The translations under genes and the position numbers were made by a program. DNA of 64,000 nucleotides from Halomonas elongata DSM 2581. GTDB lineage: Bacteria; Pseudomonadota; Gammaproteobacteria; Pseudomonadales; Halomonadaceae. Shown here in pieces: positions 54,405-63,690 of the stretch; within the stretch, counting starts at the first letter, position 1, and each line of letters begins with the position of its first letter. The stretch lies in the NCBI RefSeq assembly GCF_000196875.2, contig NC_014532.2:3472001-3536000 (forward strand), read 5' to 3'. Under the pieces are notes generated by a model. That model made no database searches. It was not told where the DNA came from and was given only the letters and a program-made list of their open reading frames with translations.

Positions 54405-57173
54405 TCAGTGCGCCTCGTCCCAGTTGGCACCGCTTTCCGCCTCGACGGTCAGTGCCACATCGAGTTCGGCGGCGTTCTCCATGCGGGTCTTGACCTGATC
54501 CATGAAAGCGTCGACCTCGCTTTCCGCGACTTCGAAGACCAGTTCGTCGTGGACCTGCATGACCATCATGGCGTCGATGTCGCCGTCGGCCAGCCAGCCG
54601 TCGACGTCGATCATGGCGCGTTTGATGATATCCGCCGCCGTGCCCTGCATCGGGGCGTTGATGGCGGTGCGCTCGGCGCCCTGGCGACGGTTGCGGTTCT
54701 GGGAGTGGATCTCCGGCAAATGCAGCCGTCGGCCGAAGACGGTCTCGACGTAGCCGTCCTCTGCCGCCTGGGCACGGATGCGCTCCATGTAGCGGGCCAC
54801 GCCGGGATAGCGGTCGAAGTAACGGTCGATATAGATCTGGGCCTGGTTGCGCTCGATGTGGAGCTGACGCCCCAGCCCCCAGGCGCTCATGCCATAGATC
54901 AGCCCGAAGTTGATCGCCTTGGCGCTGCGCCGCTGTTCGCCGGAGACCTTGTCCAGCGCCACGCCGAAGACCTCGGCGGCAGTGGCGGCGTGGATGTCGC
55001 GGCCCTGGGCGAAGGCGTCGAGCAAGCCCTTGTCGCCCGACAGGTGCGCCATGATGCGCAGCTCGATCTGCGAATAGTCGGCGGCGACGAGCCGGTAGCC
55101 CGGCCGGGCCACGAAGGCCTGACGAATGCGCCGCCCCTGTTCGGTGCGGATGGGGATGTTCTGCAGGTTGGGATCGGATGACGACAGACGCCCGGTGGCG
55201 GTGACCGCCTGGTGATAGCTGGTATGCAGGCGCCCGGTCGTCGGGTCGACCAGCTTGGGCAGCTTGTCGGTGTAAGTGGAGCGCAGCTTGGAGAAACCGC
55301 GATGCTCCATGATCACCTTGGGCAGCGGATAATCCAGCGCCAGCTCCTCGAGCACGGCCTCGGCGGTCGAGGGCGCCCCCTTGGGTGTCTTCTTGATGAC
55401 CGGAATCTTCTGCTCTTCGAACAGGATCTCGCCCAGCTGCTTGGGCGAGCCGAGGTTGAATTCGCGTCCGGCCAGCTCATGGGCGCGCTGCTCGAGTTCG
55501 CGGATGCGCTCGCCCAGTTCCCGGCTCTGCTCGTGGAGGCGTTCCGGATCCAGCGCCACGCCATTGCGCTCCATCCGCGACAGGACCCGCACCAGCGGGC
55601 GCTCGAGATTGTCGAGCACTTCGGCCAGCCGGCCCTGCCCCTCGACCCGCGGTCGCAGTTCGCGGTGCAGGCGCAGGGTGATGTCGACGTCCTCGCAGGC
55701 GTAGGGCGCGGCCTGCTCCAGAGCGATCTGGTTGAAGGTGAGCTGCTTGGCGCCCTTGCCGGCGATGTCCTCGAAGCTAACCGTCTTCTCGCCCAGGTAC
55801 TTCAAGGCCAGGGAGTCCATGTCGTGGCGGGTGGCCGTGGAATCCAGCACATAGGATTCGAGCATGGTGTCGTGCAGCGGACCGGCCACCTCATGGCCAT
55901 GACGCGCCAGCACCGAGATGTCGTATTTCAGGTTCTGGCCGATCTTGGCCTTGCCGGCATCGGCCCACAGCGGTGCCAGTGCTTCGAGCACGGCCTGGCG
56001 GTCGAGCTGTTCGGGGGCATCCAGGTAATCGTGGGCCAGCGGAATGTAGGCCGCTTCCCCCGGTTCCAGGGCGAGCCCCACGCCGACGATATCGGCCTCC
56101 ATGTAGGAGAGGCTGGTGGTCTCCAGATCGAAGCAGAACGCCTCGCAGTCGGCGAGGCGCGCCAGCCACTCGTCCAGTACCGCCTGCTCGGTGATCACCA
56201 CGTCGTGACGCGCCCCGCTGCCGTTACCGGCATCCGCCGTGTCGCTCGCTTCGGGCGTGGCGGTGCCGCCCGCCACGTCGTCGACACCCTCGTCTCCGCC
56301 TTCCAGCAGCTCCGACAGCCAGTTCTTGAACTCCAGGCGGCGGTAGAGGGCGAGCAACGCTTCGCGATCGGGCCGGGCGATATTCAGGTCGTCGAGCCCG
56401 ACCGGCAGCTCGCAGTCGGTCTTGATGGTGGCGAGCTCATAGGAGAGAAAGGCCTGCTCGCGATTCTCCTCGAGCTTCTTCGGCAAGGTCTTGGCACCGC
56501 GGAAGCTCAGCGTCTTGACCTTCTCCAGATCGGCGTAGACGGTTTCCAGGCCGCCTTCCATGCCCTGCAGCAGCCCCAGGGCGGTCTTCTCGCCGACGCC
56601 GGGCACACCAGGAATGTTGTCGACCTTGTCGCCCATCAGGGCGAGAAAGTCGATGATCAGGCTGGGCGGCAGTCCGAATTTCGCCTCGACACCGGCCGTG
56701 TCGAGGGTTTCGTCCTTCATGGTGTTGACCAGGGTGATATGGCCGTTGACCAGCTGCGCCATGTCCTTGTCGCCGGTCGAGATCACGGCGTCGCGCCCGG
56801 CTTCAGCGGCCTGGCGGGCCAGGGTGCCGATGACGTCGTCGGCCTCCACACCCTCGACGCACAGCAACGGCAGGCCAAGGGCGCGCACGCAGTCGTGCAG
56901 CGGCTCGACCTGAACGCGCAGGTCGTCCGGCATCGGTGGCCGCTGCGCCTTGTATTCGGCGTAGAGGTCATCGCGGAAGGTCTTGCCGGGCGCATCGAAG
57001 ACCACCGCCATGGGGCTGTCGGGGTAATCCTTGAGCAATCGCTTGAGCATGTTGAGCACGCCCTTGACCGCGCCGGTGGGCTGGCCCTCGGAGGTGGTCA
57101 GCGGCGGCAGGGCGTGGAAGGCTCGGTACAGATAGGAGGAACCGTCGACGAGTACGATGGGGGTGTCGGCCAT
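54405..57173 (-). CDS. polA: DNA polymerase I
   Basis: A complete 922-residue DNA polymerase I. The 5'-3' exonuclease occupies about residues 1-290 (IVLVDGSSYLYRAFHALPPL). The 3'-5' proofreading domain keeps its acidic residues: FDLETTS, QNLKYDIS and YACEDVDITLRLH. The polymerase domain follows with DYSQIELRIMAHLSGD (motif A), RRSAKAINFGLIYGMSAWGL (motif B) and MVMQVHDELVFEV (motif C). It serves repair and Okazaki fragment maturation. The ATG at 57173 starts MADTPIVLVDG. Confidence 0.96.
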   Translation of the reverse strand: MADTPIVLVDGSSYLYRAFHALPPLTTSEGQPTGAVKGVLNMLKRLLKDYPDSPMAVVFDAPGKTFRDDLYAEYKAQRPPMPDDLRVQVEPLHDCVRALGLPLLCVEGVEADDVIGTLARQAAEAGRDAVISTGDKDMAQLVNGHITLVNTMKDETLDTAGVEAKFGLPPSLIIDFLALMGDKVDNIPGVPGVGEKTALGLLQGMEGGLETVYADLEKVKTLSFRGAKTLPKKLEENREQAFLSYELATIKTDCELPVGLDDLNIARPDREALLALYRRLEFKNWLSELLEGGDEGVDDVAGGTATPEASDTADAGNGSGARHDVVITEQAVLDEWLARLADCEAFCFDLETTSLSYMEADIVGVGLALEPGEAAYIPLAHDYLDAPEQLDRQAVLEALAPLWADAGKAKIGQNLKYDISVLARHGHEVAGPLHDTMLESYVLDSTATRHDMDSLALKYLGEKTVSFEDIAGKGAKQLTFNQIALEQAAPYACEDVDITLRLHRELRPRVEGQGRLAEVLDNLERPLVRVLSRMERNGVALDPERLHEQSRELGERIRELEQRAHELAGREFNLGSPKQLGEILFEEQKIPVIKKTPKGAPSTAEAVLEELALDYPLPKVIMEHRGFSKLRSTYTDKLPKLVDPTTGRLHTSYHQAVTATGRLSSSDPNLQNIPIRTEQGRRIRQAFVARPGYRLVAADYSQIELRIMAHLSGDKGLLDAFAQGRDIHAATAAEVFGVALDKVSGEQRRSAKAINFGLIYGMSAWGLGRQLHIERNQAQIYIDRYFDRYPGVARYMERIRAQAAEDGYVETVFGRRLHLPEIHSQNRNRRQGAERTAINAPMQGTAADIIKRAMIDVDGWLADGDIDAMMVMQVHDELVFEVAESEVDAFMDQVKTRMENAAELDVALTVEAESGANWDEAH

Positions 57174-57313
57174 GAATCGGCATCCATTGATGTCTGAGTA
57201 AAGTGATGTTCAGGGAGAAAGCGCAATTCTGATTCCCCATGATACGCATAGCCGCCGATGTTTGCCGTGAGCCAGGCGCTACCTGAAAAGTCGGCGAGCG
57301 AAGATTAGGGCTA

Positions 57314-57332
57314 GGCCCGTTCCCGACGGGCC
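57314..57332. repeat. Hairpin in the polA upstream region
   Basis: GGCCCGT and ACGGGCC (7-bp stem, 5-base loop). It is the first of a row of palindromes in the 57174-57598 gap, where no gene was found. Confidence 0.6.
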
Positions 57333-57341
57333 ATCGCATTT

Positions 57342-57357
57342 CCCACATCCATGTGGG
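57342..57357. repeat. Palindrome CCCACAT-CC-ATGTGGG
   Basis: A perfect 7-bp inverted repeat with a 2-base centre, 9 bases after the previous hairpin. Confidence 0.6.
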
Positions 57358-57379
57358 TCACAAGGCGAAAGTTCACGAC

Positions 57380-57401
57380 AAATCGCCAGGATTGGCGATT
57401 T
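57380..57401. repeat. Hairpin AAATCGCC-N6-GGCGATTT
   Basis: A perfect 8-bp stem with a 6-base loop, the third palindrome of the row between polA and the DUF2782 gene. Confidence 0.6.
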
Positions 57402-57471
57402 GGGCAGCTCCGCTGCTCGAAGAGCGAGTGACAGGGATGTCACGAGTCACAACGCGGAGTTTACAGGGAGT

Positions 57472-57518
57472 AAATGAGCATTTTGAGTGGATTTTCAACG
57501 TCGTATAACCGAGCGCAG
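57472..57518 (+). repeat. Dispersed intergenic repeat, copy B
   Basis: A 47-base stretch matching copy A at 35205-35251: it begins AAATGAGCATTTTGAG, contains ATTTTCAACG and ends GCGCAG. Same orientation in both copies. Suggests a REP-like family in this genome. Confidence 0.6.
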
Positions 57519-57598
57519 ACACTTTTAGGGCAGTGCCTAGGCCTCGATCGGCGGAAGGCATACACTAGGGGAGATGACCCAGGCTCCCGGAGGTTGCC

Positions 57599-57892
57599 AT
57601 GCTGTCCCTGTTTCGTCCGTTCGCCGTGCTGCTGCTCGGTGGCGGCCTGCTCCTTGCCGGGTCGCCGGCGCTGGCGCAATCCGGCGGATCGCCCGACCCC
57701 GAGATCACCACCCGCCAGGAAGAGAATCGCACCATTCGCGAGTATCGGCTCAACGGCCGGCTCTATGCCATCGAGATCCGCCCCGCCTCCGGCCCGGCCT
57801 ACCATCTGGTCGACCAGGATGGCGACGGCAACTTCGAACGCCAGGCAGGCGACACTATTCGCGTTCCCGAGTGGGTGCGGGGGGATTCCTGA
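57599..57892 (+). CDS. DUF2782 small exported protein
   Basis: A 97-residue protein with a signal peptide (FAVLLLGGGLLLAGSPALAQ) and a compact DUF2782 domain: IREYRLNGRLYAIEIRPASG then YHLVDQDGDGNFER. It is found between polA and thrB in pseudomonads too, so the neighbourhood is conserved. Function unknown. Confidence 0.88.
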   Translation: MLSLFRPFAVLLLGGGLLLAGSPALAQSGGSPDPEITTRQEENRTIREYRLNGRLYAIEIRPASGPAYHLVDQDGDGNFERQAGDTIRVPEWVRGDS

Positions 57893-57975
57893 CCGCCGGA
57901 CGCCAACCGGCATTCGTGCATCGACGCGCCAAGCCGCTACAATAGGCGATTTGGCATAGCCCGCGCGAGACACAC

Positions 57976-58935
57976 ATGGCCGTATTCACACCGCTTACCG
58001 ACGCTCAGGTGTCAACCTTCCTGAGCCGCTTCGATGCCGGCTCGCTGGTTGCCGTCAAGGGAGTGCCTGCCGGCACGGAGAACAGTACCTTCTTCGTCAC
58101 CACCGACCGCCAGGAACTGGTGCTGACCCTGTTCGAGCAGGGCGAGCACGAAGAGCTGCCGTTCTTCGTCGAACTGCTGGACTATCTCGACGAACACCGC
58201 CTGCCGGTGCCCGGCCCTCTGCACGATCATGACGGCATCGCCCTGCACAGCCTGGCCGACAAGCCGGCCCTGTTGTTCCCGCGCCTGCCGGGAGAGCATC
58301 CGCATCATCCCAACCTGGCCCAGTGTCGCGCCCTGGGCGATGCCCTGGGCCATATGCACAAGGTCTCGCAGCACTTTCCCGGCCATCGCCCCAACCCGCG
58401 CGACCTCCATTGGCTGCTGCCCATGCACCATCAGGTCCTCGCCTACCTGTCGCCGGAGGACCAGGCGCTGATGATGGACGAGGTGGAAATCTATCAGGGC
58501 TTCTTCGACAAGGCCCCGGACTTGCCGCAGGGTGCACTGCACGGCGACCTTTTCCGCGACAACACCCTGTTCGACGGCGACCGCCTGGGTGGCATGATCG
58601 ACTTCTACAACGGCTGCACGGGCGACCTGCTGTTCGACCTGGCCATCGTCATCAATGATTGGGCCACCGAGCCCGACGGTCGCCTCGACCCCGAACGCTA
58701 CGCCACCATCCTCGCCGCCTATCAGGCCCAGCGTCCGCTGAACACCTCCGAGCGCGACGCCTGGCCGATGATGCTGCGCATGACGGCCCTGCGCTACTGG
58801 CTCTCGCGCCTGCTGGTGGTCTACGTGGATCCGCCGGCCCACGACCTGACGCCCCACGACCCCGATCAATTTCGCACCATTCTCAAGCGGCGTCTCGAGG
58901 ACGGTGCCCTGCCACTGCCCGAGGTCGCATCGTGA
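57976..58935 (+). CDS. thrB: Homoserine kinase (ThrB, aminoglycoside-kinase-like type)
   Basis: A 319-residue kinase of the pseudomonad ThrB type, unrelated to the GHMP homoserine kinase of Escherichia coli. The catalytic loop is ALHGDLFRDNTLFDGDRLGG, followed by MIDFYNGCTGDLLFDLA. It phosphorylates homoserine on the way to threonine. Its stop overlaps the GTG start of speA (GTGA at 58932-58935). Confidence 0.92.
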   Translation: MAVFTPLTDAQVSTFLSRFDAGSLVAVKGVPAGTENSTFFVTTDRQELVLTLFEQGEHEELPFFVELLDYLDEHRLPVPGPLHDHDGIALHSLADKPALLFPRLPGEHPHHPNLAQCRALGDALGHMHKVSQHFPGHRPNPRDLHWLLPMHHQVLAYLSPEDQALMMDEVEIYQGFFDKAPDLPQGALHGDLFRDNTLFDGDRLGGMIDFYNGCTGDLLFDLAIVINDWATEPDGRLDPERYATILAAYQAQRPLNTSERDAWPMMLRMTALRYWLSRLLVVYVDPPAHDLTPHDPDQFRTILKRRLEDGALPLPEVAS

Positions 58936-60854
58936 AAGTCTCCATGGGCAGTGTCGCCAGTCCCGCGCATCGCGCCCGGCACACCTGGAACATCGACCAG
59001 TGGGGCAGCGGCTACTTCGATGTCGACGATGCCGGCCAGGCCCTGGTGCGCCCGCTCGGTGAAGAAGCCGAGGGACCGGCCCTGCCGTTGACGTCGCTGG
59101 CGTCCCAACTTCGCGAGGCGGGCCTGCGCCTGCCGGTGCTGGTGCGTTTCACCGACATCCTGCACGACCGCGTCGAGCAGCTATGCGCGGCCTTCGACGG
59201 CGCCATGGCCGAGGAAGACTTCGAGGGCGGCTACACGGCGGTCTATCCCATCAAGGTCAATCAGCAGCATCGGGTGGTCGAAGAAATCCTTGCCACCCAG
59301 GAACGCGGCCGAGGTCGCGTCGGCCTGGAAGCCGGCAGCAAGCCCGAGCTGCTGGCAGTCCTGGCGCTGTCCGGCGACGGCCCCTCGCTGATCGTCTGCA
59401 ACGGCTACAAGGACCGCGAATACATCCGCCTGGCGCTGATGGGCGAACGCCTCGGCCACCGGGTCTACCTGGTGGTGGAAAAGCTCTCCGAACTGCCGCT
59501 GATCCTCGAGGAGGCCGAGCACCTCGGCGTCAGGCCGCGCATCGGCCTGCGCGCCCGTCTCGCCTCGGTGGGCAAGGGCAAATGGCAGAACACCGGTGGC
59601 GAGAAGTCCAAGTTCGGCCTCACCGCCAGCCAGATCCAGGCGATGATCGAGCGCCTGAGCGAAGCCGATGCCCTGGGCAGCCTGCAACTGGTGCATTTCC
59701 ACCTGGGATCGCAGATCGCCAACATCCACGACATCCAGCGCGGCCTGCGCGAATGCGCACGTTTCTACCAGAACCTGCTGGCGATGGGCGCACCGGTGGA
59801 TACCGTGGACGTCGGTGGCGGACTGGGCATCGACTACGAGGGCACCCGGTCGCGCAGCTTCTGCTCGATCAACTACTCGATGCGCGAATATGCGCGCAAC
59901 GTCGTCACGGCCTTTTCCCAGGTCTGCGCCAGCGAGGGCCTGCCCCACCCTCATCTGCTCAGCGAATCCGGCCGCGCCCTGACCGCTCACCACGCGGTGC
60001 TGATCACCAATGTGATCGGCGAGGAACGCCCCGATACCCAGGCTCCCGAGAGGCGACACCACGCCGATCCCCAGGTGGCCGAGCTGTGGCGGGTCCACGA
60101 TGAGCTGCATGCCCTGCATGATCCGCGCGGGCTGGTCGAGGCCTGGCATGACCTGACCCAGGCACTGAGCGACCTTCAGGACCGCTTCGTCATGGGGCTG
60201 GCCGACCTTGGCACCCGCGCCGAGGGGGAGAGCGTCCACTCCGCCGCCTGCGCCCGGCTGCGCGAGCGGCTGGACCCACGCAACCGGGCCCACCGCGAGA
60301 TCCATGACGAGCTGGCCGAAAAGCTCGCCGACAAGCTGTTCGTCAACTTCTCGCTGTTCCAGTCGGTGCCCGATGTCTGGGGGATCGACCAGATATTCCC
60401 GGTGCTGCCACTTTCCGGGCTCGATCGCGAACCTTCGCGCCGCGCAGTGATCCAGGACATCACCTGCGACAGCGATGGCCGCATCGACGGCTACGTCGAC
60501 GGCCAGGGCGTCGAATCCACGCTGCCGCTGCCGGAATGGCGCGAGGACGAGGAACGCTTGATGGGGTTCTTCCTGGTCGGCGCCTACCAGGAAATCCTCG
60601 GCGACCTGCACAACCTGTTCGGCGACACCGACTCGGTGGATGCCTCACTCGACGCCGATGGCGAATGGCGCCTCGACCACCTGCTGCACGGCGACCGGGT
60701 CGCCGACGTGCTCGGTTACGTCAACTTCGATGCCGACACCCTGCGCGCCCGGCTCGCCGAGCAGCTCGCCGCCAGCGACCTGAGCGACGAAGAGCAGCGC
60801 CAGTTCCGACATGACCTGTCGGCCGGCCTGGAAGGCTACACCTATCTTGAATGA
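58932..60854 (+). CDS. speA: Biosynthetic arginine decarboxylase
   Basis: A 640-residue SpeA. It is a PLP enzyme with the lysine in YPIKVNQQH (around residue 105), HFHLGSQIANIHD, VDVGGGLGIDYEG and the active-site cysteine of DITCDSDGRIDGY. It makes agmatine from arginine for polyamine synthesis. The GTG at 58932 is chosen since GAGG is 7 bases upstream and it overlaps the thrB stop; an ATG at 58944 is the alternative. The C-terminus (GYTYLE) runs into a 16-bp tandem repeat. Confidence 0.92.
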   Translation: MKVSMGSVASPAHRARHTWNIDQWGSGYFDVDDAGQALVRPLGEEAEGPALPLTSLASQLREAGLRLPVLVRFTDILHDRVEQLCAAFDGAMAEEDFEGGYTAVYPIKVNQQHRVVEEILATQERGRGRVGLEAGSKPELLAVLALSGDGPSLIVCNGYKDREYIRLALMGERLGHRVYLVVEKLSELPLILEEAEHLGVRPRIGLRARLASVGKGKWQNTGGEKSKFGLTASQIQAMIERLSEADALGSLQLVHFHLGSQIANIHDIQRGLRECARFYQNLLAMGAPVDTVDVGGGLGIDYEGTRSRSFCSINYSMREYARNVVTAFSQVCASEGLPHPHLLSESGRALTAHHAVLITNVIGEERPDTQAPERRHHADPQVAELWRVHDELHALHDPRGLVEAWHDLTQALSDLQDRFVMGLADLGTRAEGESVHSAACARLRERLDPRNRAHREIHDELAEKLADKLFVNFSLFQSVPDVWGIDQIFPVLPLSGLDREPSRRAVIQDITCDSDGRIDGYVDGQGVESTLPLPEWREDEERLMGFFLVGAYQEILGDLHNLFGDTDSVDASLDADGEWRLDHLLHGDRVADVLGYVNFDADTLRARLAEQLAASDLSDEEQRQFRHDLSAGLEGYTYLE

Positions 60855-60906
60855 CCCCTACCTTGAATGCCCCCTATCTCGAGTGATCCCTATCTCTCGA
60901 ATGAAC
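60841..60906 (+). repeat. Degenerate 16-bp tandem repeat over the speA stop codon
   Basis: Four consecutive copies of roughly CCCTATCTTGAATGAC. The first copy encodes the final codons and stop of speA (YLE-stop). The later copies repeat Leu-Glu-stop-like sequence outside the gene. It looks like slippage duplication of the gene end. Confidence 0.7.
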
Positions 60907-61095
60907 GGTTTTCGACGCCTTCGATGCTGACATTCCCGGTTCATTAGACCATAGTGATGGTCATGGTCCGTCCAGACGGGCATGTCAAGGGCATCGGCCC
61001 GGACGGGCGCATTTAAATCACAGGCTAATTATTATAAAATGCAACCAATTAACCACATCTACAAGCACCGAATGAATCGCAGAACGGTATCCAAC

Positions 61096-61132
61096 GCCGA
61101 ATGCAGCGTCCGCCAGGGCCGCTGCATTCGGC
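61096..61132 (+). promoter_or_regulatory. 13-bp perfect inverted repeat upstream of the PQQ dehydrogenase gene
   Basis: GCCGAATGCAGCG (61096-61108) and CGCTGCATTCGGC (61120-61132) are separated by 11 bases. It lies 95 bases before the ATG. It might be a leader hairpin or a regulator site. The remaining part of the 60855-61227 interval contains GACCAT/ATGGTC (60946-60967) and an AT-rich stretch near 61020, which may be the promoter. Confidence 0.5.
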
Positions 61133-61227
61133 GGCATGGCTAGTGCAACCGCCTAAACGGCCAAACCTGGCGTGTACCGGGATCGCGATCTTATTCAGGA
61201 CTTCTTCCATGGCAAGGAGCTCGGTTC

Positions 61228-63570
61228 ATGATCATTCTTTCGCTCATCTTCTGGCTGGTGGGGCTGGCGCTGTTGGGGGGTGGCATCTGGCTCATCACCC
61301 TCGACGGTAGCTGGTACTACGCACTGGCCGGCATCGTCCTGATCGTCGTCGGGGCCCTGACGCGATCGCGCCGCCCCGCCGCCCAGACCCTGTATGCGCT
61401 TTTCCTGATCGCGACCGCCGCCTGGTCGCTGTGGGAATCCGGCTACGACTGGTGGCCCCTGGCCACGCGACTGGGCATCTTCCTGATCCTCGCTATCCCG
61501 CTGCTGATCACACCCAAGAGTGGTAGCCGTGCCGGCCTGGCCCTGCTGCTGCCGGTCTGGGCGATCATTGGCGTGGGCACCCTGGCCAGCCTGACCGTCG
61601 ATGCCCATCGTGTCGAAGGCGAACTGAGCCGCGATGTGGTCTCGGAAGACGCGAACATCGGTGACACGCCTCAGGAAAGCTGGCACGCCTATGGGCGTAA
61701 TAACCTGGGGCAGCGTTATTCGCCACTGGAGCAGATCACACCGGAGAACGTCACTGATCTGGAACTGGCCTGGCAATACCAGACCGGCGACGTCAAGCGC
61801 CCGGAGGACGTCACCGAGACCACCTACGAGGCGACGCCGCTGAAGATCGACAACTCGCTGTTCCTGTGCACTCCGCACAACTGGCTGATCGCCTTGGATG
61901 CCGATACCGGCGAGGAGCAGTGGGTCTACGACGCCAAGGTGCCGGACGAGAGCTCGCGCCAGCACCAGACCTGCCGCGGCGTCTCCTACCTGCCGCCGAG
62001 CTCCGGCGAGCCGGATGACATCGACGTGCAACTCGCCAGCGGCCCGGCCGAAGACCTGGACGCCATGCAATGCGACGCCCAGCTGTTCATGCCGACCTCT
62101 GACGCCCGCCTGATCGCGGTCGACCCGGCAACCGGCGCGCGCTGCAGCAACTTCGCCGACAACGGCGAGCTCGACCTGCTGCACAACATGCCGTTCAAGC
62201 AGGCCGGCTTCTACTATTCCACTTCGCCCCCCGTCGTGGCCGATGGCAAGGTCATCGTCGCCGGCTCGGTCAACGACAACTATGCCGTCGACTCACCGTC
62301 CGGCGTGATCCGCGCCTATGACGCCAAGACCGGCGAGCTGGTGTGGAACTGGGATTCCGGCAACCCGGAAGAGACCGCCCCGATCGCCGAAGGCGAGACC
62401 TATACCACCAGTTCGCCGAACAGCTGGTCGATCGCCAGCGCCGACGAAGAACTGGGCATGGTCTACTTCCCGATGGGCAACCGCACCCCGGACCAGCTCG
62501 GCATGTACCGCAGCGAGGCCGAAGAGAAGTACTCGAGCTCAGTGGTGGCACTGAACCTGGAGACCGGCCAGGTGGAGTGGGTCCAGCAGTTCGTGCACCA
62601 CGATCTGTGGGACATGGACACCCCCGCCCAGCCCAGCCTGCTGGATCTCGACACCGAGCAGGGCACCCAGCCGGCCCTGGTGATCCCGACCAAGCAGGGC
62701 GACGTCTATGTGCTGAACCGCGAGACCGGCGAGCCGATCCTGCCGGTCTCCGAACAGCCGGCGCCCCAGGGTACCATCGAGGGTGACCATGCCGCCGAGA
62801 CCCAGCCGATCTCGAGCCTGAGCTTCCGGCCGCCGACCCTGCGCGAGGCGGACATGTGGGGCGCGACTCCATTCGACCAGCTGATGTGCCGCATCCAGTT
62901 CAAGTCGCTGCGCTACGAGGGTCAGTACACGCCACCCTCCGAGCAGGGCACCATCGTCTTCCCGGGCAACTTCGGGGTCTTCAACTGGGGCAGCATCGCG
63001 GTGGATCCCAAGCGCCAGGTGATGTTCGGCATGCCGCTGTACCTGGCCTTCACCTCCACCCTGGTACCCAAGGAGGGCGCCGACCTGGGCGAGACCAACC
63101 AGGGTGAGCACGGCCTCAACGAGAACGCCGGTGGCCCCTATGCGGTCGAGATGAAGCCCTTCCTGTCGCCGTTCGGCGTGCCCTGCCAGCAGCCGCCCTG
63201 GGGCTATGTCGCCGGCACCGATCTGCGTACCGGCGAGATCGCCTGGAAGCACAAGAACGGCACCATCGAGGACATGACGGCGCTGCCGCTGCCGATCAAG
63301 ATGGGTGTGCCGGGCATCGGCGGGCCGATCATCACCGAAAGCGGCGTGGTCTTCCTGGCCGCCAGCGTGGACGACTACCTGCGCGGCTACGACCTCAGCA
63401 CCGGCGAGCAGCTATGGCAAACCCGCTTGCCGGCCGGTGGTCAGGCAACGCCGATGACCTACCTCAACAGCCAGGGCGAGCAGATGGTCGTCCAGGTGGC
63501 CGGCGGGCATGGCTCGATCGGCACCACCATCGGCGACTACGTGGTGGCCTACAAGCTGAAGCAGCAATAG
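61228..63570 (+). CDS. gcd: Membrane-bound PQQ-dependent glucose dehydrogenase (or related polyol/quinate dehydrogenase)
   Basis: A 780-residue quinoprotein. The N-terminal 130 residues hold about five membrane helices. The rest is an eight-bladed propeller with repeating W-motifs (for example TGEEQWVYDAK, TGELVWNWDSG, TGQVEWVQQF, TGEQLWQTRL). The substrate-site region HQTCRGVSYLPP and the PQQ-binding DLWDMDTPAQPS are present. It oxidises an aldose or similar substrate in the periplasm and passes electrons to ubiquinone. Membrane quinate dehydrogenases share the fold, so substrate is not proven. A strong terminator follows. Confidence 0.85.
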   Translation: MIILSLIFWLVGLALLGGGIWLITLDGSWYYALAGIVLIVVGALTRSRRPAAQTLYALFLIATAAWSLWESGYDWWPLATRLGIFLILAIPLLITPKSGSRAGLALLLPVWAIIGVGTLASLTVDAHRVEGELSRDVVSEDANIGDTPQESWHAYGRNNLGQRYSPLEQITPENVTDLELAWQYQTGDVKRPEDVTETTYEATPLKIDNSLFLCTPHNWLIALDADTGEEQWVYDAKVPDESSRQHQTCRGVSYLPPSSGEPDDIDVQLASGPAEDLDAMQCDAQLFMPTSDARLIAVDPATGARCSNFADNGELDLLHNMPFKQAGFYYSTSPPVVADGKVIVAGSVNDNYAVDSPSGVIRAYDAKTGELVWNWDSGNPEETAPIAEGETYTTSSPNSWSIASADEELGMVYFPMGNRTPDQLGMYRSEAEEKYSSSVVALNLETGQVEWVQQFVHHDLWDMDTPAQPSLLDLDTEQGTQPALVIPTKQGDVYVLNRETGEPILPVSEQPAPQGTIEGDHAAETQPISSLSFRPPTLREADMWGATPFDQLMCRIQFKSLRYEGQYTPPSEQGTIVFPGNFGVFNWGSIAVDPKRQVMFGMPLYLAFTSTLVPKEGADLGETNQGEHGLNENAGGPYAVEMKPFLSPFGVPCQQPPWGYVAGTDLRTGEIAWKHKNGTIEDMTALPLPIKMGVPGIGGPIITESGVVFLAASVDDYLRGYDLSTGEQLWQTRLPAGGQATPMTYLNSQGEQMVVQVAGGHGSIGTTIGDYVVAYKLKQQ

Positions 63571-63603
63571 GCCCACACCGGGGCGGCCTTCGGGCTGCCC
63601 CAC

Positions 63604-63657
63604 AGCCAACACGACAAGGCCCCGCCGGGTTATCTCGGCGGGGCCTTGTCGTTGGCT
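63604..63657. terminator. Strong bidirectional terminator
   Basis: A 16-bp GC-rich stem (63612-63627 with 63636-63651) is extended by AGCCAAC/GTTGGCT flanks. It sits 33 bases past the dehydrogenase stop and 33 bases past the stop of the convergent gene. Confidence 0.88.
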
Positions 63658-63690
63658 ATGTCACTGATAACTTTCAGCTCGACCGGGCGC

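Noticed and set aside
55212-57197. Long plus-strand frame opposite polA
   Set aside because: Antisense artefact; all three polymerase domains are on the minus strand.
57314-57518. CRISPR array in the polA upstream region
   Set aside because: The palindromes differ from each other in sequence and the spacing is not regular.
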